From CAYVZU01 sp964455935 (GTDB lineage: Bacteria; Fibrobacterota; CAYVZU01), in NCBI GenBank assembly GCA_964455935.1, contig CAYVZU010000155.1, positions 1 through 7,735 on the forward strand: 7,735 bases of DNA, read 5' to 3'. The notes beneath the pieces were generated by a model. The model did no database searches. It was given only the letters and a program-made list of their open reading frames with translations, and had not been told where the DNA came from. Made by a program: the position numbers and the translations under genes. Each line of letters begins with the position of its first letter. Within the stretch, counting starts at the first letter, position 1. Positions 1-5,752 of the stretch are shown piece after piece.

Positions 1-1578
1 AAGAGAAAAACCGCCGAAGAATACAACCGCCGTCAGCAGCGAACCCGGGACCTGATTGACGAGATCCTCAAGTACCGAGAGCAAAAAACGAAGCTCCTAA
101 AAATCGGGACAGCGCTTTCGGCCGAGCACGATCTCGACCGCCTTCTGGATCTGATTCTGCGGGAGAGCCGCAGTCTTATTCATGCGGATGCGGGAAGCAT
201 CTACCTCAAGGACATTCGTGATCCGGGCGACCAAGCCGCAGCAGACAAAACCGAGCGGATCATTTTCAAAATCGCCCAGAATGACTCGGTCGAGATCCAG
301 GAAAAGTCCCGGGAGTTTCCCATTGCCATTGGACCCGGGACGGTCGCCGGCTATGTAGCATTCACCAATGAAGTCCTGAACCTGCCAGACGTATACAATC
401 TGCCCGAGGACGTCCCCTACCGGTTTGGACGGGACTTCGACCGGCGCTTTGGCTACCGGACCAAGTCCATGCTCACGGTGCCTCTCGAAAACCGAAATGG
501 AGAGATTGTGGGAGTGCTGCAGCTGATCAACCGGAAAAGCCAGCCCGGGGCGCTGATCCGGGGCGAAGAAGACGCGGACAAAATCATCTCGTTCTCGCCC
601 AACGATGAGGAGATCATCCTATCGCTGGGGTCCCAGGCCGCGGTAGCCATCGAAAAGGCCCAGCTTTATCACAGCATCGAGGTCCTGTTCAAGGGTTTTG
701 TGGAATCCTCCGTAGCGGCCATTGAAGCGCGCGATGAGCCCACCTTTGGTCATTCCGAGCACGTGCGGGCCTACGCGCTCCGCATGGCCGAACTCATCAA
801 CAATCGCAAAGAAGGCCCGTTTAAGGATATCTATTTTGATTCGAGAGCGCAGAAGGAGTTGGAATATGCGGCCCTGCTCCACGACATCGGCAAAATCGGC
901 GTCCGTGAAGCGGTTTTGATCAAGCCCACCCGGCTGTCCGCGGAATCGCTCGAGGCCATTGAGAGCCGGTGGCGCTACGAGGCCATTCGCTGCGGCAGCG
1001 CATCGGCCCAGGCCGAGACCGAGGATGCGATTGCTTTCCTGCGCAGGATCAACCGCACGGGTTTTCTGGACGATGCATCAAAGGCAAGACTCGACAGCCT
1101 TGCCGGCCGCACCTGCCGAACCCCCGACGGCGCGGATCGTCCCTACTTCACCCAACGCGAGTATGAGAACCTGTCGATTCGCAAAGGCAACCTGACCGAT
1201 GAGGAGCGCCGGATGATCAATTATCACGCCGAGTGCACGCGCCAGATTCTCTCGCGTATGCCCTGGACGCGTGAACTGGATGGTGTAACCAACATCGCCT
1301 GCCATCATCACGAAAAGCTGGACGGGTCCGGTTACCCCGATGGGCTCAAGGGAGACGAGATACCGGTGCAAAGTCGAATCCTGGCGGTTATCGACATTTT
1401 CGAAGCGCTGGTCGCGCAGGACCGGCCCTACAAGCCGCCCATGCCGGTCGACAAAGCCCTGGCGATTCTTCGCGCCGAAGCGGACGCCAACCACATCGAC
1501 CGCAATCTTGTGGATTTATTCGTCCAGGAAAAGGTCTATGAATTGGTCGACCTGAAGACCGCCCCAAAACCCCGCTGA
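1..1578 (+). CDS. GAF + HD-GYP domain phosphodiesterase, 5' truncated
   Basis: The reading frame is open from base 1, so the gene starts upstream; 525 residues are visible (numbered from base 1). Residues 1-35 are charged and helical (coiled-coil linker), about 36-219 form a GAF sensor domain (YRTKSML...VPL...GEIVGVLQLINRK near 154-177), and about 240-520 form an HD-GYP domain. HD-GYP proteins hydrolyse cyclic di-nucleotides, usually c-di-GMP, in the cytoplasm. The signature is intact: GHSEHV with His251, LLHDIGKIG with His294/Asp295, His409, HHEKLDGSGYP (436-446) and the Asp465 of DIFEALVAQDRPYK. All expected metal ligands and the GYP motif are present, so activity is likely. An insert of about 80-90 residues (roughly 317-398) separates the HD motif from the LTDEERRMINYH helix; I recall a GAF-HD-GYP subgroup with a similar insert and the same HHEKLDGSGYP / DRPYK ending. 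The GAF ligand cannot be told. murB follows after 6 nt. Confidence 0.93.
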   Translation, partial: KRKTAEEYNRRQQRTRDLIDEILKYREQKTKLLKIGTALSAEHDLDRLLDLILRESRSLIHADAGSIYLKDIRDPGDQAAADKTERIIFKIAQNDSVEIQEKSREFPIAIGPGTVAGYVAFTNEVLNLPDVYNLPEDVPYRFGRDFDRRFGYRTKSMLTVPLENRNGEIVGVLQLINRKSQPGALIRGEEDADKIISFSPNDEEIILSLGSQAAVAIEKAQLYHSIEVLFKGFVESSVAAIEARDEPTFGHSEHVRAYALRMAELINNRKEGPFKDIYFDSRAQKELEYAALLHDIGKIGVREAVLIKPTRLSAESLEAIESRWRYEAIRCGSASAQAETEDAIAFLRRINRTGFLDDASKARLDSLAGRTCRTPDGADRPYFTQREYENLSIRKGNLTDEERRMINYHAECTRQILSRMPWTRELDGVTNIACHHHEKLDGSGYPDGLKGDEIPVQSRILAVIDIFEALVAQDRPYKPPMPVDKALAILRAEADANHIDRNLVDLFVQEKVYELVDLKTAPKPR

Positions 1579-1584
1579 GCGTCA

Positions 1585-2460
1585 ATGGGCATCGAATCCT
1601 CTTTCCGATCCCAGGTTCCCCTTGCCCCCTACACATCCATGCACGTTGGCGGGCCCGCTCGATTTCTCCATGAACCCGAAGAGGCCAGCCAGGTGCTGGA
1701 GTCCTTGTCCTGGGCGCGGCAGAACGGCTGCGCTTTCTTTGTCCTGGGCCGCGGCACGAACCTTGTGGTATCCGATTCGGGTTTCGATGGCCTTGTTCTC
1801 CATATAGGCGAACACATGAAGGGGCTTCAACGCGAAGGTTGCCGCATAACAGCTCTTGCGGGGACCAGCCTCGACCAGATGGTTTTGGAGGCAATCACCC
1901 ACGGTCTGGCCGGAATGGAACGCCTTGCCGGAATTCCGGGCGGGGTGGGCGGCGCCGTAACCATGAATGCGGGAGCCTTCGAGCAATCAATCGACCAATG
2001 CCTGACGCGGGTTTTCGGCGTGGGGCCCGGCGGCCCCTTTTCAAGACAGCGAAACGAGATCGAGTTTGGCTACCGCCAAAGCCCGTTCCAGAATTCGGGC
2101 GAAATCGTTTTAAAAGCGGAGTTCGAATTTGTACCCGGCGATCCCCGGCTGTTGCAAGCCGCAGCTCGCGACACGCTGGAAAGACGGCAAGCCAAACAGC
2201 CCTGGGATCAGCATAGCGCCGGAAGCGCCTTCAAAAGGCCGGCCGGCCATTTCGCGGGCGCCCTCATTGAAAAGGCGGGCCTCAAGGGCTTTCGAATCGG
2301 CGATGCGGCAGTCTCGGAAAAGCACGCGGGCTTCGTCGTGAACCTTGGTCATGCGAGTGCGGCAGAGGTTCGGGAGGTAATTTTGCGGGTTCGCGACGAG
2401 GTCGAAAGGAGCTCGGGGGTCCGGTTGGAGCCCGAGGTTATTTTTGTGGGCCGCTTCTAA
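1585..2460 (+). CDS. murB: UDP-N-acetylenolpyruvoylglucosamine reductase (MurB), short type II-like
   Basis: MurB is the cytoplasmic FAD- and NADPH-dependent reductase that turns UDP-GlcNAc-enolpyruvate into UDP-N-acetylmuramate, the second committed step of peptidoglycan precursor synthesis. The 291-residue protein opens with the expected PLAPYTSMHVGGPA segment. It has the FAD-binding GRGTNLVVSDSGFDG stretch (about 53-67), the GMERLAGIPGGVGGAVTMNAGA core (about 110-131), the substrate-binding YRQS with Arg164, the proton-donor Ser214 in SAGSAFKRP, and Glu284 in the C-terminal LEPEV motif. These correspond to the Arg/Ser/Glu active-site set of E. coli MurB. It is shorter than the E. coli type I enzyme (about 340 residues) and matches type II length. 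The ATG at 1585 lies two codons past the stop of the HD-GYP gene and in the same frame; the N-terminus aligns naturally there, although the ribosome site (TGAGCG) is poor, which suggests translational coupling. No other mur genes are visible. Confidence 0.96.
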   Translation: MGIESSFRSQVPLAPYTSMHVGGPARFLHEPEEASQVLESLSWARQNGCAFFVLGRGTNLVVSDSGFDGLVLHIGEHMKGLQREGCRITALAGTSLDQMVLEAITHGLAGMERLAGIPGGVGGAVTMNAGAFEQSIDQCLTRVFGVGPGGPFSRQRNEIEFGYRQSPFQNSGEIVLKAEFEFVPGDPRLLQAAARDTLERRQAKQPWDQHSAGSAFKRPAGHFAGALIEKAGLKGFRIGDAAVSEKHAGFVVNLGHASAAEVREVILRVRDEVERSSGVRLEPEVIFVGRF

Positions 2461-2461
2461 C

Positions 2462-2478
2462 TTGGGATTGTTGCCCAA
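2462..2478. terminator. Weak hairpin between convergent murB and STAS genes
   Basis: In the 25-nt gap between the two convergent stops, TTGGG (2462-2466) can pair with CCCAA (2474-2478) around a 7-nt loop. The stem is only 5 bp and there is no proper T-tract on either strand, so it is at best a weak bidirectional terminator and may be chance. Confidence 0.22.
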
Positions 2479-2485
2479 AATCGAC

Positions 2486-2815
2486 TTAGAATTCCTCGCG
2501 GGACTTCACGAACCGGATCTTCTGATCGATTCCGGTTGTTATGAAAATGTCACGGATGTGACCTTCCGGACAAACCAGCACGAATTCGATATTCCGCTGC
2601 CGAAGAAGACCATTGATTTTAATAATGGTTGTCAGTCCAACACTGCTTAAAAGAGCAACTTTTGAAAGATCCAGCGCCACCTGATTTGCGCCTTCCGTCA
2701 CTGCATCCGAAACAGATTTCAGCAGCGCTTCGGAGGAGCCGATCGCAAGGTCTCCGGAGGGCGTAATCACCCGACGCGAGCCGGCCCGTTCCACCGCAAT
2801 TGCAAGCCTATTCAT
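2486..2815 (-). CDS. STAS-domain protein (anti-sigma factor antagonist-like)
   Basis: This 109-residue protein is a single STAS domain of the SpoIIAA/RsbV type. In that family, cytoplasmic partner-switching proteins bind an anti-sigma kinase when unphosphorylated and are released by phosphorylation of a Ser in the DSxG loop. The fold signature is clear: strand SRRVITPSGDLAIGS (13-27), helix SEALLKSVSDAV, then VALDLSKVALLSSVGLTTIIK (46-66), and a C-terminal helix-strand pair with the IRFVKSREEF tail. In the phosphoacceptor loop the usual Asp-Ser-x-Gly is Ser57-Ser58-Val59-Gly60: Ser58 aligns with the acceptor, but the preceding Asp is replaced by Ser. No anti-sigma kinase, phosphatase or sigma gene is in the window, so the partner is unknown. 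The ATG at 2815 is the only reasonable start (an in-frame stop lies just upstream). There is no Shine-Dalgarno sequence, and a TATACT box ends 7 nt before the ATG. Confidence 0.88.
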   Translation of the reverse strand: MNRLAIAVERAGSRRVITPSGDLAIGSSEALLKSVSDAVTEGANQVALDLSKVALLSSVGLTTIIKINGLLRQRNIEFVLVCPEGHIRDIFITTGIDQKIRFVKSREEF

Positions 2816-2822
2816 GAAAGAG

Positions 2823-2828
2823 AGTATA
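2823..2828 (-). promoter_or_regulatory. Candidate -10 box for the STAS gene (possible leaderless start)
   Basis: On the minus strand TATACT (five of six matches to TATAAT) ends 7 nt upstream of the ATG at 2815, so transcription would start at or next to the initiation codon. No Shine-Dalgarno sequence lies in the spacer CTCTTTC. A good -35 box at 16-18 nt is not seen, which keeps the confidence low. Confidence 0.35.
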
Positions 2829-2941
2829 GTATTTTCCTGTCTTCAATTTCATATCTTTGAAGAGCCAATCTGATCGGCATTGAGAGGTTATCCGGTGATC
2901 CGGTCCACCCTTCGGAGAATATTGGAAAAAAGGGACCCTCC

Positions 2942-3049
2942 ACAACAGAGGCACAGCGATGGGAACGAAGATAAAATTGGAGCCCGTTTTGAAAGATGGT
3001 ATTTGCAGTAGGAATTTTTTAAAACGGCTTTTCTCTGTGTCCTCTGTGT
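2942..3049. repeat. Inverted-repeat intergenic element with CTCTGTGTC words
   Basis: The arms at 2942-2959 (ACAACAGAGGCACAGCGA) and 3032-3049 (TCTCTGTGTCCTCTGTGT) are complementary apart from two single-base indels and one mismatch, and enclose about 72 nt. The right arm is itself a perfect tandem of two 9-mers CTCTGTGTC (3033-3041 and 3042-3050). From memory, close relatives of this word (CTCTGTGTCCTCTGTGTCTC) are scattered between genes in many unrelated bacterial genomes and give rise to spurious predicted peptides with TETQRTQRKA or HGDTEDTEK strings; both peptides appear here on the minus strand. I see no transposase, so if mobile it would be non-autonomous. It ends about 34 nt before the ATG of the DUF4416 gene and fills much of the divergent gap. 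Confidence 0.7.
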
Positions 3050-3074
3050 CTCCGTGAAGAACCGTACGAAAAAA

Positions 3075-3079
3075 TGAGG
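3075..3079 (+). promoter_or_regulatory. Ribosome binding site of the DUF4416 gene
   Basis: TGAGG lies 4 nt before the ATG at 3084. The spacing is slightly short, but it supports this start over downstream alternatives. Confidence 0.5.
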
Positions 3080-3083
3080 CGAA

Positions 3084-3602
3084 ATGGGAGTCATTGAGGT
3101 CCCACAAAAAACGAAGTTCTTTTGCGGACTGCTATCGCTTGGGAAATTTCCGATCGAATCGGTCCTTGCACGGCTGGAAGAACTTTGGGGCGCGATCGAA
3201 GCGGTCCAGGGCCCGCTGGCCTTCTCCTTCACGGATTATTATTATCCGGAGATGGGCGGCCCGTTGTTACGCCGGTTCGTCAGCTTCAAGCCGCTTTTCG
3301 ATCGCGAAGAACTCGTGAACCGAAAACTTCAAGCCATGAGGATCGAGGAGGAGTCCTCGGAAGAGGGGAAGCGGAGAATCAACATCGATCCCGGTTATCT
3401 GACCCTGGGGCAACTGATTCTGTCCACAACAAAGGACCGTGACCAGCGCATCTACTTGGGACAGGGCATTTTCGCCGAAGTCACGCTCCGGTACTCGAAA
3501 CACCAGTACCACACCTATCCCTGGACATACCGTGACTATGCCTCGCCGGAATACCAGCAGATCTTTTTGAGGATGCGAGAAGAGCTGAAGAAGAAATTAT
3601 GA
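3084..3602 (+). CDS. DUF4416 family protein
   Basis: The 172-residue product matches the pattern I know for the DUF4416 family, whose function is not established. Recognisable elements, in order, are an N-terminal KFFCGLLS strand (about 11-18), a segment ending SFTDYYYPEMGGPLLRRF (about 48-65) and KPLFDREELVNRKLQAMRIEE. These are followed by the hallmark RRINIDPGYLTLGQLILSTTKD (97-118), QRIYLGQGIFAEVTLRY (about 120-136) and YPWTYRDYASPEYQQIFLRMREE near the C-terminus. Length is that of a complete family member, with no signal peptide or membrane segment, so it is probably cytoplasmic. Conserved acidic and aromatic residues (DYYYPEMG, DPGY, WTYRDY) suggest a ligand- or metal-binding pocket, but that is inference. 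It stands alone: divergent from the STAS gene and convergent with the NfeD pair, so context gives no functional hint. Confidence 0.85.
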   Translation: MGVIEVPQKTKFFCGLLSLGKFPIESVLARLEELWGAIEAVQGPLAFSFTDYYYPEMGGPLLRRFVSFKPLFDREELVNRKLQAMRIEEESSEEGKRRINIDPGYLTLGQLILSTTKDRDQRIYLGQGIFAEVTLRYSKHQYHTYPWTYRDYASPEYQQIFLRMREELKKKL

Positions 3603-3722
3603 ATTATTAATTGTGAATTGGCAATTGAAAACCGGCGCAAAAACCAAGACATGAATCCTGGGCGATCATAATCGATTTACAGCGGAATCTACCTCATCAA
3701 TTCATAATTCACAATTTCCAAT
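3602..3722. repeat. AATTGTGAATT-type inverted repeat filling a convergent gap
   Basis: AATTGTGAATT (3609-3619) is repeated exactly in inverted form as AATTCACAATT (3706-3716). Each copy is flanked by near-copies of the same word (AATTATGAATT at 3596-3606, overlapping the DUF4416 stop codon; AATTCATAATT at 3699-3709), so both ends carry degenerate 10-11 nt word arrays in opposite orientation. About 86 nt lie between the perfect arms. The right end runs into the stop codon of the short nfeD gene. The gap is clearly more AT-rich than the flanking genes. Similar AATTGTGAATT / AATTATGAATT arrays occur between genes in many bacteria, as I recall; their function is unknown. It may serve as a transcription boundary between the convergent genes, but there is no classic T-tract terminator. 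Confidence 0.65.
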
Positions 3723-4199
3723 TTACTGATTCTCTCCTTTGACTAGAAGCTGGGCTCCGGAGCATCCGATTACCTCGACCCTCGTTCCCTTTTCCAGGAA
3801 CTTGCCCTGTGTCACGGCGTCATAGCGAAGGTCGTCGATGCCGATCTTGCCGGCCGGATGCAGAGGCGTTATGGCGACCCCCTGCTTGCCCATGCACGCG
3901 GACAGGGAGACATCCGACAAGGCCCCGGCCTCTCCGGCAGGCTGCTTTTCCTGCAAGACAAACCGTTGCCAAACCTTCATCCGGATCAGAACATACAGGA
4001 GGACGGCCCCGGTCAGCAGAGATCCTGCTACAGAAATCCAGGCCCCCGTGGGGCCAAAATGCCGGAACGAGTGAATGATTCCCCAGACAATGAGACCCGC
4101 CCCGATCATTCCCGTCACAAGGCCGGGCAAGAGCAGCACTTCGGCCAATATCAGGAGAAAGCCGCCGGCAATCAAAGCCACCGCAACCAGAATGCTCAT
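3723..4199 (-). CDS. Short NfeD-family membrane protein
   Basis: The 158-residue protein has three predicted membrane helices (about 4-24, 26-45 and 51-72), a linker of about 30 residues, and a C-terminal NfeD OB-fold domain (about 102-155) with PAGKIGIDDLRYDAV, GKFLEKGTRVEVI and LLVK. Short NfeD proteins in other bacteria work with flotillin/stomatin (SPFH) proteins in membrane organisation, typically as partners encoded next door. Here the partner is the long NfeD protease gene immediately upstream: the stop of that gene and this ATG overlap as ATGA (4199-4196). A good ribosome site AAGGAG sits 5 nt before the ATG, inside the upstream coding end, so translation is coupled. Its NfeD domain matches that of the upstream protein at 18 of 42 aligned positions. 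The product probably assembles in the same membrane complex. No SPFH gene lies downstream within the window. Confidence 0.88.
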   Translation of the reverse strand: MSILVAVALIAGGFLLILAEVLLLPGLVTGMIGAGLIVWGIIHSFRHFGPTGAWISVAGSLLTGAVLLYVLIRMKVWQRFVLQEKQPAGEAGALSDVSLSACMGKQGVAITPLHPAGKIGIDDLRYDAVTQGKFLEKGTRVEVIGCSGAQLLVKGENQ

Positions 4200-5662
4200 G
4201 CAATCTCCTTCACGACAACCCGGTTTCCCTGCACGGTCAATACGCGAATCTTGCGTCCTTTCGGGATAAAGCCGCCTTCGCTTACCGCATCGTATAGTTT
4301 TTCATCCACCCGAATGATCCCGGCGGGCCGCAACGTGCTTTCGGCCAGGCCTTCGCAGCCGGCAAGGGACTCAAGCCCGGCCGGGGCCGCATGAAACCCT
4401 TCCTTTGCTTCTTCGGAGTCGCGCAGGATAAGACGGCTGAAGCCGCTGGTTGTAACCAGCCAGCGTGCAGTCACAAGGAAAACCACAAAGCCGCCCAGGA
4501 TCGTAAAAGCAGCCCGCAGCAGGTTCTTCTCGAGTGTTGTTGCCTGCCATGGCAATCCGGGTTTGGGAATCACGAAACTCTGGAATGAAAGTACAATGCT
4601 GAGTACGACCAGCACGATTCCCAGTATTCCGGCAAAGCCGAATCCCGGGATGAAATGAATTTCAATAATGATCAGGGCGACACCCAGAATAAAAAGCAGA
4701 ATCTCTCCATAGTTGGCCAGTCCGCTAAGGTACTGTCCGCCGAAAACGACGGCAAAACAGGCGACCCCAATGGTGCCCGGCCACACCAGGCCCGGCGATT
4801 TGATTTCCAGCGCGATTCCGGCCATGCCGATCAGCAGAAGAATCGGCGAAATCTTTCGGATGATCCGCACCATGTTTTCGGACCACGACATGACAATTCT
4901 GTTCACGGGCTGCGCCACATCGAGTTGCCCAAGCAGTTCGGCTTCGGACCCCACCAGATAGGAAACAAAACCAAGATCTTTGGCCTCGCGGGCATCCATG
5001 GTCAGCAAACGGCCCTTGGCCACAACCGTGGTCTTCTCCCGAAGGCCCGCCTTTTCCTTTTCCCCCATCTCATTTACCTGCGCCTGCGATAGATACGTCC
5101 AGCCCGAGTCCGTGCGGACCTTGACCACCTCGATATCATCGCTCACCATGGATTCGGCCAGAAGCGCCGGGTAGTGATTGCGCTTGGCCAGGGAGCGGAA
5201 TTTGGCGCGCAACGGAGACTGGAATTTCTCTCCCAGCATCTGCGGGCCTTCCTTTGTGTAGGCGATGGGCGCGCAGTCGCCAATGGTCGTGTTGTCCTTC
5301 ATGGCCAGGCGATTGCACGAAAGAGCGATGAGGGCCCCCGCCGAGATTGCCTTGGTTTTGACATAGGCGATCGTGAGGACCGAAGAATCGACCCCCGTGA
5401 TGATATCCGAGATTTCGAGAGCGGATTCCACTTCGCCCCCGAATGTGTCGATTTCGTAAATAATGATTTTGGCGCCGTCGGCTTGCGCATCCTGCGTTGC
5501 ACGCTGCAAAAAGGCCTTCAGGCCCGGATCCACGACTCCGTTGACGGGAATGACGGCTGTTTTGCGCGCCGGGCCGGCCATACAGATCCCCGCCAATGCT
5601 AAAAAACAGAGGCAAAGAAAGATTCCACGTGACCTGGAGGCGTCATTCCACTTTTTTATCAT
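4196..5662 (-). CDS. nfeD: Long NfeD family membrane-bound ClpP-class serine protease
   Basis: From the ATG at 5662 this is a 488-residue protein with a signal peptide (about 1-30, hydrophobic core IFLCLCFLALAGICMA). A ClpP/crotonase-fold protease domain follows (about 34-255), then five membrane helices (about 273-287, 297-314, 321-338, 342-360, 381-403), then a C-terminal NfeD OB-fold (about 438-488). In the archaeal relative PH1510 the catalytic dyad is Ser/Lys; here Ser107 in TKAISAGAL and Lys146 in GEKFQSP fall at the matching places, with the oxyanion-type glycines in DTFGGEVES (72-80). The protease domain would sit outside the cytoplasm, where PH1510-like enzymes cleave the hydrophobic tail of stomatin. 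An in-frame GTG at 5743 would extend the protein by 27 residues but would bury the signal peptide, so I prefer 5662. The short NfeD gene overlaps its stop by 4 nt. Confidence 0.9.
   Translation of the reverse strand: MIKKWNDASRSRGIFLCLCFLALAGICMAGPARKTAVIPVNGVVDPGLKAFLQRATQDAQADGAKIIIYEIDTFGGEVESALEISDIITGVDSSVLTIAYVKTKAISAGALIALSCNRLAMKDNTTIGDCAPIAYTKEGPQMLGEKFQSPLRAKFRSLAKRNHYPALLAESMVSDDIEVVKVRTDSGWTYLSQAQVNEMGEKEKAGLREKTTVVAKGRLLTMDAREAKDLGFVSYLVGSEAELLGQLDVAQPVNRIVMSWSENMVRIIRKISPILLLIGMAGIALEIKSPGLVWPGTIGVACFAVVFGGQYLSGLANYGEILLFILGVALIIIEIHFIPGFGFAGILGIVLVVLSIVLSFQSFVIPKPGLPWQATTLEKNLLRAAFTILGGFVVFLVTARWLVTTSGFSRLILRDSEEAKEGFHAAPAGLESLAGCEGLAESTLRPAGIIRVDEKLYDAVSEGGFIPKGRKIRVLTVQGNRVVVKEIA
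4205..4210 (-). promoter_or_regulatory. Ribosome binding site of the short nfeD gene
   Basis: AAGGAG on the minus strand lies 5 nt before the ATG at 4199 and within the last codons of the long nfeD gene. It fixes the start of the short gene and supports translational coupling across the ATGA overlap. Confidence 0.75.
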
Positions 5663-5695
5663 ATAGGAGCCTAAAATACCAAATTCCGGGCCTGA

Positions 5696-5724
5696 TTGCA
5701 CACCCTGAGCATAGCTTTTATCTT
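5696..5724 (+). promoter_or_regulatory. Weak candidate promoter for the amidohydrolase gene
   Basis: TTGCAC (5696-5701) and TATCTT (5719-5724) are separated by 17 nt in the 90-nt divergent gap, giving a leader of about 22 nt before the ATG at 5753. Matches to consensus are only partial (3 of 6 and 4 of 6), so this is a suggestion only. Confidence 0.22.
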
Positions 5725-5752
5725 CTAACAACCGGAACACCACCGGCCACTA

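Noticed and set aside
1078..1494. Minus-strand open frame of 138 codons within the HD-GYP gene
   Set aside because: It is a shadow frame opposite a strongly conserved catalytic region and matches no family I know.
2444..2650. Small plus-strand open frame of 68 codons after murB
   Set aside because: It overlaps murB and lies opposite the STAS coding sequence; no ribosome site or domain.
2808..3232. Two minus-strand open frames of 99 and 114 codons in the STAS/DUF4416 gap containing HGDTEDTEK and TETQRTQRKA strings
   Set aside because: They are translations of the CTCTGTGTC repeat element, overlap real genes at both ends, have no ribosome sites and no recognisable domain.
5663..5743. N-terminal extension of the long NfeD protein from a GTG at 5743
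   Set aside because: It would put 27 residues before a clear signal peptide and crowd the divergent promoter region; the ATG at 5662 gives a normal secreted N-terminus.
5732..5746. CCGG...CCGG mini-palindrome upstream of the amidohydrolase
   Set aside because: The arms are only 4 bp, which is expected by chance in GC-rich DNA; not a convincing operator.
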